Assembly: GCF_932294415.1 (NCBI RefSeq)
Contig: NC_065535.1
Coordinates: forward strand, 92,396,862 to 92,460,861
Length of the DNA stretch: 64,000 bases
Source of the DNA: Quercus robur
Lineage: Eukaryota > Streptophyta > Magnoliopsida > Fagales > Fagaceae
Direction: 5' to 3'
Shown here: in pieces, positions 46,069 through 58,313 of the stretch
How positions within the stretch are numbered: the stretch's first letter is position 1
Layout: every line of letters begins with the position of its first letter
The notes under the pieces: generated by a model
The model's database searches: none
Seen by the model: only the letters and a program-made list of their open reading frames with translations
Told to the model about the DNA's origin: nothing
Program-made: the position numbers and the translations under genes

Positions 46069-46080
46069 GCTCTGATACCA
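46069..46080 (-). other. Primer binding site, initiator-Met tRNA
   Basis: Minus strand TGGTATCAGAGC, complementary to the 3' end of plant initiator tRNA-Met, two bases inside the 5' LTR. Confidence 0.9.
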
Positions 46081-46082
46081 AT

Positions 46083-47179
46083 TGAAAGTTCAAAAACGTG
46101 TACAAAACACCTTTGAACGTTTAGACCCCCAAATTACAACTTAACCAATACAAGCAATATGTCAAACAACTAGTGTGCGGAAACTTAACACATGCTATAA
46201 TACGAAATTGGTTAAAGACTATCTAAGCCATAACAAAATAAAACCACAGCAGATAATAAAAAGGCAAAGATAGAGAGGAAGGAAGATGCAAACACAAAGA
46301 CAACACGCGATGTGTTATCGAAGAGGAAACCGAAGTCCTCGGCGAAAAACCTCTCTGCCGCCCTCCAAGTGGTAAACAATCCACTAGAAAATGCAGTTGG
46401 GATACAAGGACAGCAATAGACCCTCCAAGCCTAATCTACCCAGTGCACCTAAGCCCTCCAAGCTTCTTGCACCAACGAGGTTGCGCCGAACCTTTTTCTT
46501 TTCTAGCTTCCCGGATTCCGCTACTAGACCGTAGCATCAACCAATGAAGATTGGTTCCTTCCTAAGTGCTTCCCAGAAATCCAAACAACTGTCTCACAGT
46601 GATGATGATGGTGAGAACCAGGTTTGGTATAATGCCTCTCAAGGATTTGACAATGGAGAGGAAGAGAGTAGAGGAATTTGAAGAGACTCTAAGGTTGAGA
46701 TTGTGGGTGAAACAATCTGGTTTTTCTTTAGGGTTTCTCTCTCAAAATTCTCTCTGGAAGCCCTCCTTCAATCGTGGGTAAAAGGGGTATTTATACTAGA
46801 GTGGGAGAGGAATGTGAAACGTCAGGTTTTACAAAACAGGGGTGGCTCGCGGCTTGACCTCACGGCTTGACTAAGTCGCGAGATCCAGTTGCGAGTTAAC
46901 CGTATGGCCAGTTGTCTTGTTTTGTCCTGTAGTGCTCCAGCTAGCATGACTGTTCATCTTTCAGCATGCTTGGCACGTGTGCTGCTTCTGGCGGCTTGCA
47001 ACCGCGAGTCCCAGCCGCGAGTCTTTGTTTTCTTGCACACTCTTGAGCAATCTTCACTCTATCTCACTCACTACCCTTACAACAAACCCACCTAAATACA
47101 AGGTTACTAAATGTTGGATTACAAGCAAATTTGGCACGGAATAAAGCCAATTAGATGGTTGAATAAATTCAACCTTACA
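46083..47179 (-). repeat. 5' LTR (1097 bp) of the gag-only element
   Basis: Adjacent to the PBS at its inner side (two-base spacer). The high identity with the 3' LTR and the intact TSD show a fairly recent insertion. Confidence 0.93.
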
Positions 47180-47204
47180 GAAATGATATTCATTTTATTT
47201 TTCA

Positions 47205-47335
47205 ATTTTTGGCCAATTTTCTTTAGCTCAGCTGGCACTTCCTCCCCTTATGAGGGCTAGGTGGAGGTTGTAGACTTTGGTTTAAGATCCAATGTGCGTG
47301 TGAGTCTTACCCATTAAAAATAAAAAATAATTATT
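47205..47335 (+). mobile_element. tRNA-derived SINE-like insert
   Basis: A-box-like TAGCTCAGCTGGCACTTCC, a GGTGGAGGTTGTAGAC segment, B-box-like GGTTTAAGATCC and an A/T-rich tail. It is directly beside the TSD of the gag-only element. Confidence 0.5.
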
Positions 47336-48363
47336 CAACCTTTGTGAAGTATCACAGTGTCTGTTTTTTTATCTTTGTCATTTTTCATTTCAAGGCTTGC
47401 CTTGACTTGAGCCACGTTGTCTAAGAGATTTTAAAAACTTAAGAGAGTGTTCTATTCTTTTTTTATTTTATTTTTATATGTGTCAGTTTGTCTAAGGTTT
47501 GTTTATTATTTATTCCTCTTAATGTGATATATAATTAAAAGGGCGGTTGGATGTTTTTTTTATAATAACTTTTTGATGGTAATTACTGTTGTTGTTATTG
47601 TAATTTGTAGTAGTTGAATCAAAATAAGATTATGCTAGATTTGCTTAATTAGTAGTCGTTGCATCTTCATTATTATCAAAAGTTTAAGATAGAGATTACT
47701 TTCATCAATAGCTGTTGTGTCATCATCATTGTCACAAGATGAAGATAAACTTCTCTTTTCTTTTTTCTTTTTATCTTTTTTTTTAGAAGAAAACCTTTTA
47801 TTATTTGATTGTACAACATGTATTTACTTTCCTTTTTAGATAGATTCTATTTGATTGTAAAAGTTATGTCTTTTGTTAGAAATTAAGTCACACAAGCTGT
47901 TAGTTGGCCAAACCGCTTCTTCATTTTTTTAATCTTTTAATTTGCCTCCAAGGCTCCAACACTATCTCAATTAGTTGGCTTCTTTAATGGCATGTTAGGC
48001 TTTCATCATTATAGTAATGACTAGTTGCTAACCTGTACTATGCATAAGAACCTACCTATTTGTGAGGTAGACTAAAATAATTTTAAAAAATCTTAAATTG
48101 ATTAAGAAATTACAACATTGCATGATTTGTTCTTGTATGACTTCAATTTGTGTTACAATTTGATGAAGAATACATTACTTGAACGTGCAATGGGTTACAA
48201 AAAATTTGTTAGACAGTTTCAGTTATTGCCAAAAAAAACTCAAAAATTCAGATATTAAAACTTCTAAAAGACCAAAAAATATAAAAGAAATACAAAAAAA
48301 AATTACTAAACAATAGAGAAATATAAGAGATAGATGAGTTGCATTCAAAAGAATAATTCATGG

Positions 48364-48568
48364 CTGTGGAGGGGTGAGCTCCCTTAGAAGGTACTGTCCG
48401 CTTTAGGTTCAGGTGTGACCCTCACGGTTAACACACGATGATACACTTTCACTTAGACCCAGCGCTTATAAGTCGAAAGTGGGAGGCGTAGTTCCCTGAA
48501 GTGGGACAAAATTGTGAGGGTCACACTTGAACTCAAAGCGGACAGTAAGAGAGCTCACCCCTCCACAG
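48364..48568. mobile_element. Foldback MITE (~205 bp)
   Basis: CTGTGGAGGGGTGAGCTC at the left end returns as GAGCTCACCCCTCCACAG at the right. The arms continue with ACTGTCCGCTTTRRGTTC and GTGTGACCCTCAC. The centre includes CACTTTCACTTAGACCC / AAGTCGAAAGTGGG. No coding capacity. Confidence 0.8.
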
Positions 48569-48574
48569 TTGTAT

Positions 48575-49305
48575 TTTCCTATTTTTTTTAGATGTAATTT
48601 CCTAATAACCTTCAATCCTCCTCTTGTTATCAATTATGATGATCTTCCTTTGTGTAATTTATCCATTCTGTGTTGAATGTCATGCGATAAATCAATTGCA
48701 AATTGAAGTATTTATCTTATGTCGTGTTGATAAAGTAGCTATGCCTTTATCTGTTGCCATTGTTGGCTTTTTTTTTAACTAATAAAAAAGCAGGAGAACT
48801 TTATTATATTGAAATGTAATACAAGGCATACGTGTATCATATCCCCCCACCCAACCACATTCGTTTTTTGTTTTTTTAAAAGAAGATTTGAATGTGTGGC
48901 CTATGGCACTATGCATACAATTCCAAGGGTGCGTACACTAATCCAAGTTGGTCTACCTTTATGTACTTTGTTAGAGGTTGTTAGTGTGCTTTTCTTGCTC
49001 TTGATAAAAATAAATAATAAATAAGTAAAATACGATGTCTTTTCTAAGTTTTCTTCCCCCGCGTTTCCATCAGTAGATAGCTATTGTTCTTTCCCCGTTG
49101 TGTAATTTTTAGATGTAATTTCCTAATTACCTTCAATGCTCCTCGTTTTCAATTATGATAATCTTCGTATGTGAAATTTATTCATGTAAGTTGTGATTCC
49201 ATCTGACATTGTGTTCAAATGTCATGCAATAAACCCAATTGCAAAATGAACTATTTACCTTATGGTGTGCTGATAAAGTAGCGATGCTTTTATTTGTTGC
49301 CATTA
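48575..49305. repeat. ~190-bp direct repeat pair, 530 bp apart
   Basis: Copies at about 48575-48767 and 49104-49305 share TTTTTAGATGTAATTTCCTAA, ACCTTCAAT.CTCCTC, TCAATTATGAT.ATCTTC and TGATAAAGTAGC.ATGC.TTTAT. They are diverged by substitutions and small indels. Confidence 0.7.
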
Positions 49306-51073
49306 TTATTTATTGTCTTCTCTACTGTCAGGTCTTTGAATTCATGGAATTAAATTTTGGGTGATATGTTCACTGTGGCATGTTTCTTTTCACCAAAATT
49401 TGAATATATTGTAGTGTGAATTTGAGTGAATAAGTGAATCGATGGCTACTTGTTACCTAAAAATGCATGCATGGATCTGAAAACCACTGCTATTTTAACC
49501 TGTCAAATATGAAAAAATTATGCTTTCTCACCATATTAAAAAGATTAGTGGCGGTAACAAGAATGGATTTAAGCTTTGTTCATAAGTAGATGATTAGGTG
49601 TAAGATATTATTTTAAATTCATAATATAATATGTGTTTTTTGACTCTTTTTTTTATTGAGCAAAGGTTTCAAAGTTCAAACCATCTTGTGTTTTTAAATT
49701 TATATCAAGTAATATTTGTATCTGTAATTTTTCTTCAAATCCTTAAATTCATGCAATCAAAATATTAATTACACCATACATCATAGAATAAGCGTGACAC
49801 GTGGATTATATAGAAACTTTCATATAAAAGTTTTTGAAATAAAATTGAAGCATGTTCATGCATTTTGCGAGTCCATCACCTAGTAGGTTATAGTAGCTAG
49901 TAGTGTAGTACAAACAAAGTATAGTCCATACACCATTTTTTGCGTCATGTGCAAATTTTCGTAGCAAGAAAAAGTGACATTCATTTTGTATCCAACGAAG
50001 TTCTTTCACTATAAATTATGTTTTTTTTTAGCTCCTTTCCCTCTCCTCAGAGATCAAACAATAAAGGAACTATGTTTTCAAAATCATATTGGTTAATGGG
50101 TAATCAGATTTTTTTTTTTTTAAATCTTTAGCCAAATCCCAATTTGTAACTATTATTGATATAATTATAAAATCATCTATAACTTTTTCTTCCTAGATAA
50201 AATTATAACAATATTTAATTTCAATATTTCTTCTCTAGGAACCATACAAGACTAAGGAAAATACGGAGTAATAACAATATAATTATTTTTTTTCACTATA
50301 AATCTATCAACTAATTCGCTATTGCTAATTTAAAATCAAAGTTGATACTTATAGTTTGTGGTATGTTTGTGTCGATCAGTTGATAATTATGTGTGTAATA
50401 TATTTATGAATATAACAACTTACTAAAGTTGATTTTACAATAAATTTAAAAAAGAAACAAGAATATTAAAAATTAGAAATTAGTACAATAATTTACCGGA
50501 AAAAATACACCAGAACATCTGAACATGAACACCGAAAAAACCAATATCTAATATAATACATCAACTTTGTGATTCTACACTCAAGATTTTGTAAAGAAAA
50601 TCCCAATTCATCTCATTTGAGTCTGTTTTGAAAAAAATTTTAAAATTTTTAAATAAAGACTCTTTTTTCTTCTTTTCTTTTTTTTTTGTCCCTCACTCAG
50701 CATTGTGCTTCTTTGCTGCACTGCTTTTTCATGCAAAATAATTTCCACACATATATATACCGTTATCATATATAAATATCTATACTATTTATAAAAGGAT
50801 TTCCTTCTTTGAACTGAACTTTTATGTGGTTTAGAAATATCCCTAAACCTTGAATTTAACCGGGAAAAAACTTGAGGACAATCCGATAAAAATATATTTC
50901 CAACTCTACTTAAAATGCCTACAAAATAGTACACTCTTCTACTAATCTATATCTTCAAAACAAACTTCATCCCCCCTCCCCTCCTCTTCTAGCTTATCAG
51001 TGCTTAGTTTCTTTGTTTTCAGGCACGTAATCCTCTTTGATGTTGTGCAAGAAAAGAAGACCTAACCCATAAT

Positions 51074-51209
<136 letters not shown>

Positions 51210-53229
51210 AAAAGCCATTAGGGTTCCTTTTTTAGGTTTCCTAGAGTAAGTGAATGGACTAAACACCTAGTACATGCCCTCCCAATTGAAAAGTGTATGG
51301 AGGTATCACTTTTTTTTTTTTTTTTGACGTACCATGGAGGTGTCACTTGAGCTAAAGGCTCCGTACATAGAATTATTTAGGTCATTTCTGCACCAATTCA
51401 ATTTTAACAATCAAATAAAATGTCTACCAAATAAACTACCAAATAAACTACATAGAATTACCTATTATTTTACCAAATAAACTATAAGTATCGACTTAGA
51501 CGTTAAATTCGCAATAGTCAATTAGTTTATAGATTTATAGTAAAAATATGATTATATTGCTATTAATTTTAAGTAGCCTTGTAGAATTCTAAGAGTAGAA
51601 AGATTGAGATTAATTAACTGTGCAAAAAAAAAAATGATTTTATTATTTACAGAAATATTAGTTTCATAATTAATATATGATTTCTAATTAAAGAATTATA
51701 TCAAAGATCTGATTTCCTAGTCCAATATGATTTTGATAATGTAGTTCCTTGATTGTCTGACCACTAAGGAGAGTTAGCAGCTCTAAAAATAACATTATTT
51801 ACAGTAAAAGAAAAGGACTTGGCTTAGTAATGAAAGTCACATTTTTGTGCGAAGAGAACATACACCTGACGCAAAAATGATGCATAGACTCTCTTTCATT
51901 GTACTACAAGCCTACCACGTAGTGACTCGCACACTGCATGAACATGCTACAATTTCATGCAAAATATTTTAAACAAAATTTTCCTTTTTTATTCATGTAT
52001 TATGATTACTTTATTATGTATGATGTCATTAATGTTTTTTTTATTGTGGATTTAAAGGTAAAGAATTTGAAGAACAATTACTAATATAATTTTAACACAT
52101 CATCATACCAATTACTAATATACGTTACTTGATATAAATTTAACACAAGATCATTTGAACCTTGAAACCTTTGCTCAAACAAAAGTGCATAATGTATTAT
52201 GAATTTGAAATCCTTTTTAATATGGAGAGCATAATTTTGGTGATATTTTCTTAGGTTAAAATAGCTGTTGTTTCAGATCCATGCATGCATTTTTAGGTAA
52301 AAACTAAAAATTAGCAATTGATTCACACCACAATATATTCACAATTGGAAAAAGAAACTTGCCACAATGAACATATTGTAAAGAAAGACTATTCTAGAGA
52401 GAATATCTGGGAATCCAAAGTAATGAATTTTGTATTATTGCATAACTGAATAGATTACAAGAAAATTAGGATATTTATACAAGATTAACAGCTAACCACC
52501 TCTAACAGATTAGCGCCAATTACTCCAGCTTCTGACAGAATTTCTAACGAACCAATAGATTAGGAACACATCCCATTATGTAACTAATTGAGTCACTAAC
52601 AGTCTTATAAACTACATGAAGTTTATGTCTTGATACCAAACTACATGTCGTTTTGGTCTTCTTTTTAAAGACTGAACTCTCTTCTTCAGCTATCTTTACA
52701 CGTATCACCCAAACTTTAATTACAATGAATTTTAACAGTAGAGAAGTGAAGTGGAACTCAATTTAAAACATGGACCACCCTAAATTAAGTGGTTGATCCT
52801 TGGAAAGTCACCCTAGTGGATATTGCTAAATCAATGGCCAACCTAGTCAGCCGACAGTACAATATTTTACAAAATTGAAGACACCAGAAGCAAGCTACAC
52901 TAGATATTTTCTTTTAATTTACAATGCAATGTCAAATCTGCACTCTCCAATCCTCCCTATTCCAAAGGAAATAGTCATTTCATGGGATGGAATGAGGGAA
53001 TACTTCAACATTAACTTAGTCAAGGGTTGCACAGGGGGCTTAGAGTAATAACAGAATGTTACAGTTAAGTAAAAAAGGGAAAACCAAATGTTAAGGATTG
53101 AAAACAGCAAGGGACAACCAGAGTTAAGACTTTCTACTATGCACTAGATGTAAGACCCCATCTTCACTTAGTCTTCCTTCCAATGCATGTTTGAAATGTA
53201 TCTTCTATAAAATGGGGATTAGAAATTTT

Positions 53230-53597
53230 TGATACAGAGTTAAGAAAAAATAGAAAGCAAAAGGGACGTGCCAACACAGGACTCTGATACAAAGAAAAAA
53301 CAAAAAGTAGAAAGGGACTTGTTGAATGATAAAAGCTGAATATGTTATTGATAAACAAAAGAGCCTATAAATAGGCTTTACATCACAACACTTTATCTAG
53401 CATTAACCACAACTACTATAAAATAGGTAAGCACTATCCACAACTCCTACAAGCTAGGATAGCAACGTGAGACACTTCACAGCCATGAAATCTGGCTGAT
53501 ATCAAATAACCAAATATCCTATAGACTTGGTCAAACTACCAAATATCCAAAGATACTTCCAATTAAATATTATAAAATAAAACATTAAATCTTAACA
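53230..53597 (-). repeat. 3' LTR of the 4.9-kb Copia element
   Basis: 368 bp, preceded on the minus strand by the polypurine tract AAGGGAGGG. Confidence 0.93.
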
Positions 53598-53644
53598 CCC
53601 TCCCTTAAACTGAAATCTGCAGAAATCAGTTTAAAAAGAAAAAA

Positions 53645-55083
53645 TCAACCCTCTACAAAGTCTTCCTTTGCGGCAGCATGTGAACACACTCCAAGTAGAC
53701 CACGTAACTTCACAAATGTAGCCAACTTGAGAGGCTTGGTCTGAATATCTGCAACCTGGTCTTCACTTCTGCAGTAAACCAGATTAATAACTCCATCATT
53801 CGTGAGATCCCTCAAGAAATGATACTTCACATCTATATGCTTGCTTCGACCATGTAGAACAGGATTCTTTGAGAGCTTTATTGCTGAGCTGTTGTCACAG
53901 TAAATAAGAGTAGGTCCATCTTCTTTGAACTGCAATTCTTCAAGTATCTTCTTCAGCCAAATAGCTTGACAAGCACAAGTTGTTGCTGCAACAAATTCAA
54001 CTTCAGTGGTTGACAATGTGACGATTGGCTGCTTCTTTGATGACCATGAAACAGCTCCTGTTCCTAACATGAAAACATAGCCCGAAGTGCTCCTTCTATC
54101 ATCTTGATCTCCAGCATAATCACTATCAGTAAACCCAAACAAGTCTGACTTTTCACCCTTCTTGTAGAACAGCCAAAATCTCTGGTTCCTTGCAAGTAAC
54201 GAAGGATTCTCTTGGCAGCTAACAAGTGTATTTCTGTTGGATTCTCCATATATCTACTTATTAAACTCACAGAATACATTATGTCTGGCCTTGTTGCAGT
54301 TAAATACATCAAACTGCCAACAATTTGCTTGTAAAGTGTACTGTCCACCTTCTTCCCTTCATGATCTTTGTTTAGCTTCAAGCCAAACTCAGTTGGAGTG
54401 CTTACAGGATTGCAATCCTTCATCTGAAACCTGTCTAAAACATCTTGCACATACTTCTTTTGAGAAATAAAGATCCCATTAGCTGATTGCACTACTTCTA
54501 TGCCAAGGAAGTAATGCAACATACCAAGATCAGACATTTCAAATTCAACCATCATAGATTTCTTAAAGCTTTCAAATATGGCTGTATTATTTCCAGTATA
54601 GATTAGATCATCTACATATAAGCAAACAATGAGCATCTTTCCTCCATCCTCAACTTTTATGAAAAGTGTATGTTCATAAGGACATTTTTGAAATCCTTCT
54701 TTCAAAAAATAAGTTTCTATACGATTATACCAAGCCCGTGGAGCTTGTTTTAATCCATATAGAGCTTTCTTTAACTTATACACTTTATGCACATTGCCAA
54801 GTTTTATATAACCAGGAGGTTGATCGATAAATACCTCTTCTTTCAAATCTCCTTGGAGGAATGCTGATTTCACATCCATTTGGAAGATAGGCCATGAGTT
54901 TTGAGCTGCCATAGCAATCACCAATCTGATTGTATCATGCCTTGCAACCGGAGCAAAAACTTCTTTATAATCAACACCAAACTCTTGCTTGTAGCCCTTA
55001 GCAACCAAGCGTGCCTTGTGCTTATCAACCTCACCATTCTCCTTCAACTTTGTCTTGTAAACCCACTTTACACCAATTGTTTT
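53645..55083 (-). pseudogene. Copia reverse transcriptase and RNase H region
   Basis: RT with KARLVAKGYKQ, QMDVKSAFLQGDL, ALYGLKQAPRAWY and the catalytic YVDD (LYVDDLIYTGN); then RPDIMYSVSLISRYM. A one-base loss near 54174 shifts the frame. RNase H continues with GFTDSDYAGD, STSGYVFMLG, SWSSKKQP, KHIDVKYHFLRD and ends at 53645 (KPLKLATFVKLRGLLGV). The catalytic residues look intact apart from the frameshift. Confidence 0.92.
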
Positions 55084-56529
55084 CTACCCTTTTGGAAGAT
55101 CACATAGCTCCCATGTATCATTTCTCTCAATGGCTGTAATTTCAGCATCCATAGCCTTTCTCCATTTTGGTTCTGTGACAGCCACTTCAAAATTGGTAGG
55201 ATCACAATCTGAAAATAGAGCAAAGTGAGTGAGTAGGTCTTCAGATTGATCAATTCCAGCTACATTATAATCATACATCCATGCTGGTCTTTTTCGAACA
55301 CGTTGAGGCCTTTGTGATTCAGCTGCAAGTGGGCTTTGATCAGCCATTGGAACATTTTGAGTGACTTCCTCTTCTTGCTCATTCTCCATAGGCTGCTGCC
55401 CTTTCTCTTCGTCATCAAAATCTGCTGGAATACTTTCTTTAACACCATTTTGATTCCATGACCAGGTGCTTTCTTCATCAAACACCGCATCACGGCTGAT
55501 GACAATTTTCATGGTTCTAGGATTGTATAGTTTATAAGCTTTTGACTTATCACTAACACCAAGAAAAATGCATTTTTCTCCCTTGTTATCTAGCTTTTTC
55601 CTCTTCTCATCTGGAATATGGGCATAAGCAATACACCCAAAAATCCGGAAATGATCTACAGCAGGTTTCCTTCCGCTCCATGCTTCCTCTGGTGTCATAT
55701 TTTGAACAGCAAATGTAGGACTTCTGTTCAAGATGTGAATACTCCAATTTACTGCTTCAGGCCAAAAGGATTTTGGAATTCTCCCTCTTGTTAACAAGCT
55801 TCTCACCATATTGAGGATGGTTCTGTTTTTCCTCTCTGATACACCATTTTGTTGTGGTATATAAGCAGTTGTCAGCTCTCTTCGAATGCCATGATCATCA
55901 CAAAAAACTTCAAATTCGGTTGAGCAATATTCTCCACCACGATCTGTTTGGAAGGTCTTAATGGTGTTTCCTGTTTCATTTTCCACACAAGCCTTGAAGC
56001 TTTTAAATGCACAAAAAGCTTCTGATTTTGCCTGTAAAAAATAAACCCAAGTTTTTCGAGTATAATCATCAATGAAGGTAATTAAGTATCTTTTACCTCC
56101 ATTAGAACATGGTGTTATCGGGCCACATATATCAGAATGAATTAGCTCCAAAGCTACTTTTGCTCGCCATGACTTCCCTTGGGAGAATTGAGAACGATGT
56201 TGTTTGCCAACAACACATTCCTCACAAACTTGAGAAGGAATACTAATCTGAGGAAGACCTGCCACCATATTTTTCTGTTGGAGGGTCTTCAATCCACCAA
56301 AACTCAAGTGGCCATAACGAAAATGCCACAACCAAGAAGAATCTTTTACTTCAGCTACCAAACAAGATTGCACACTTGTAATCTTCAATGGAAACAACCT
56401 GTTTGAACTCATTTGCACAATAGCAATGGCTACTCTAGTAGGATCATAAATCTCACAAACACCCTTTTGAATAGTGATTATATAACCCTTTTCTTGCAAT
56501 TGACCAGCACTTAACAAATTGCTTTTCAA
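55084..56529 (-). pseudogene. Copia GAG-pre-integrase and integrase region
   Basis: HHCC-type start LWHFRYGHLSFGGLKTL ... CEECVVGKQHR, then the rve catalytic core with D in HSDICGP, D in FIDDYTRK / FQTDRGGEY, and the E of QQNGVSERKNRTIL. The integrase core is intact in this frame. It ends in a TAG at 55084-55086 after LCDLPKG. The coding sequence resumes in the same frame with the RT N-terminus (TIGVKWVYKTKLKENGE), so this is a single nonsense change. Confidence 0.92.
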
Positions 56530-56546
56530 GTCAGGAACATAAAAGA

Positions 56547-57691
56547 CTAATAAATTGTTTCTACAAAACCATTCTTGGTTCTTATCTCTATATCACCCTT
56601 TCCCATCACCTTCACAGTGGAACAATCACCAAAACGTACTGAAGAAAGAAAGCATTCATTTAAGTAAGAAAAAGAAGACTTACTTCCACACATGTGGTTA
56701 CTATAGCCCGTATCCACATAGCAAACATCAGATTCAGGTTCTTGATTAGCTTGAACAGCCATTAACAAAGTTTCCACTTCCTTCTTTTCAGCAAAATTTG
56801 ATTGTGGTTCCTTTTCTTTGTCTTTAGGCAGCCTAGTATAACATTCAGAACGATAATGACCAAATTTATGACATCTAAAGCACTCTACCTTGGATTTGTC
56901 AAAACGTTGATCTCGTCCTCTGCCTTTGCTCTGAAATTGTCCATCATCAGCTTTGAAATGCCTGCTGCCATCTCTATTGCCTCGTTCTCCCCTTCCTCTA
57001 CCTCTACCCCTTCCTCTAGAGTTTGAGAAATGAGTAGAGATAGAAGCCTTTAAAGCTTGCTCCTCTGAAGTTGAACTTCGGTTCATCTTCTGTTCATGGA
57101 CCAACAAGGAGCTCTGCAGTTCATCAAGGGAAAAAATGCATCTATGTCTTTCGATTCTTCAATGGAACACACGACATAATCAAACTTTGGTGTCAGAGAA
57201 CGCAATATCTTTTCAACAATGGTGACATCTTCCATCTTCTCACCATGAAAACACATTTTGTTGCTAATCTCCATAGTCCTGGCACAGTAGCTAGTGACAG
57301 ATTCTCCATCCTTCATTTGTAGAGTCTCAAAATCTCTTCTCAAGGCTTGAAGCTGTGCACGCTTCACTCTAGCAGAGCCTTCATATTTTTTCTTCATGGA
57401 ATCCCAAATATCTTTGGAAGTTTCTTTGCTAAGAATTGTTTCCAAGATGGGACGATCAATTGCCTGGAAAAGGTAATTTTTTGCCTTTAAATCTTTGAGC
57501 TTTCTCCCTTCCAACTATGTTTTCTGAGCATCTGACAAGGTTGTATTTGGTGCTGGTGCTTGAATTCCAGATTCAACAATCGGCCAATACTCTTTGGACC
57601 GAAGAAAATTATCCATTAGCATACTCTAATGGTCATAGTGACCATCAAAACGTGGGATTGCCGCCTGCACAAAGTTTGAATCTGTAGCCAT
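56547..57691 (-). pseudogene. Copia gag and protease region, disrupted
   Basis: Starts at ATG 57691 (MATDSNFVQAAIPRFDG). In-frame TAG at 57626-57628 (a Trp position) and at 57515-57517 (a Gln position). The UBN2 region (SKDIWDSMKKKYEGSARVK, ILRSLTPKFDYVVCSIEESK) follows. A T-run length change at 57131-57136 shifts the frame. The zinc knuckle CFRCHKFGHYRSEC is at about 56880-56840 and the protease start CYVDTGYSNHMC at about 56730-56690 (D-T-G kept). A one-base loss near 56547 separates this frame from integrase. Confidence 0.9.
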
Positions 57692-57746
57692 CAATACTAT
57701 TTGAGGACTCTTTCTCTCGTGCTTTTCTCACTGGCTCTGATACCAC

Positions 57747-58114
57747 TGATACAGAGTTAAGAAAAAATAGAAAGCAAAAGGGACGTGCCAACACAGGACT
57801 CTGATACAAAGAAAAAACAAAAAACAGAAAAGGACTTGTTGAATGATAAAAGCTGAATATGTTATTGATAAACAAAAGAGCCTATAAATAGGCTTTACAT
57901 CACAACACTTTATCTAGCATTAACCACAACTACTATAAAATAGGAAAGCACTATCCACAACTCCTACAAGCTAGGATAGCAACGTGAGACACTTCACAGC
58001 CATGAAATCTGGCTGATATCAAATAACCAAATATCCTATAGACTTGGTCAAACTACCAAATATCCAAAGATACTTCCAATTAAATATTATAAAATAAAAC
58101 ATTAAATCTTAACA
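57747..58114 (-). repeat. 5' LTR of the 4.9-kb Copia element
   Basis: 368 bp, followed after one base by the initiator-Met PBS. Confidence 0.93.
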
Positions 58115-58313
58115 ATTTTTTGGGGGGAAAAAATAAGAATGAAGATGCAAGAGACCATCTTTGCCGACTCTTCCTGCCAATGCATGTTTGACATTTATCT
58201 TCTATAAAATGGAGATTAGGGAAAAAAAAATTTGGAGATGGTGGGGAGAATAAAAAAGAATGGTTACTGTCCAAGCTAATATTGATGAACAGTTGGACAC
58301 CTACTCAGAGGTG

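Larger units (their letters stand above)
38959..47179 (-). mobile_element. Complete LTR element with gag but no pol (TR-GAG/LARD-like), 8.2 kb
   Basis: LTRs at 46083-47179 (5') and 38959-40053 (3') begin TGAAAGTTC and end CCTTACA on the plus strand. A perfect 5-bp TSD, GAAAT, lies at 38954-38958 and 47180-47184. The PBS TGGTATCAGAGC (46069-46080) and PPT AAAGGGGGAGAT (40054-40065) are adjacent to the correct LTRs. The internal region codes only for Gag (46010-44346 and an extension to about 44050) and a second ORF (41994-40918). No protease, integrase, RT or RNase H motif is seen in any frame of the 6-kb interior. It must rely on enzymes from a partner element. Confidence 0.92.
53230..58114 (-). 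mobile_element. Ty1/copia retrotransposon, complete structure but inactivated (4.9 kb)
   Basis: LTRs of 368 bp at both ends start TGATACAGAG and end CTTAACA, and differ at about four positions. The TSD is ATTTT (53225-53229 and 58115-58119). PBS TGGTATCAGAGCC at 57733-57745; PPT AAGGGAGGG at 53598-53606. Minus-strand order gag, protease, integrase, RT, RNase H is the Copia order. The coding region carries three nonsense changes and three frameshifts, so it cannot act on its own. Confidence 0.95.
53165..58235. repeat. ~100-bp tandem repeat split by the Copia element
   Basis: CCATCTTCACTTAGTCTTCC...CAATGCATGTTTGAAATG...TATAAAATGGGGATTAG at 53158-53222 is repeated as CCATCTTTGCCGACTCTTCC...CAATGCATGTTTGACATT...TATAAAATGGAGATTAG at 58158-58220. 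Removing the Copia element and one TSD puts the two copies about 110 bases apart, so the element jumped into an existing tandem repeat 3' of the separase sequence. Confidence 0.75.

Noticed and set aside
52375..52700. Solo LTR
   Set aside because: The composition is suggestive, but no paired ends or TSD could be fixed, so it is only mentioned in the intergenic entry.
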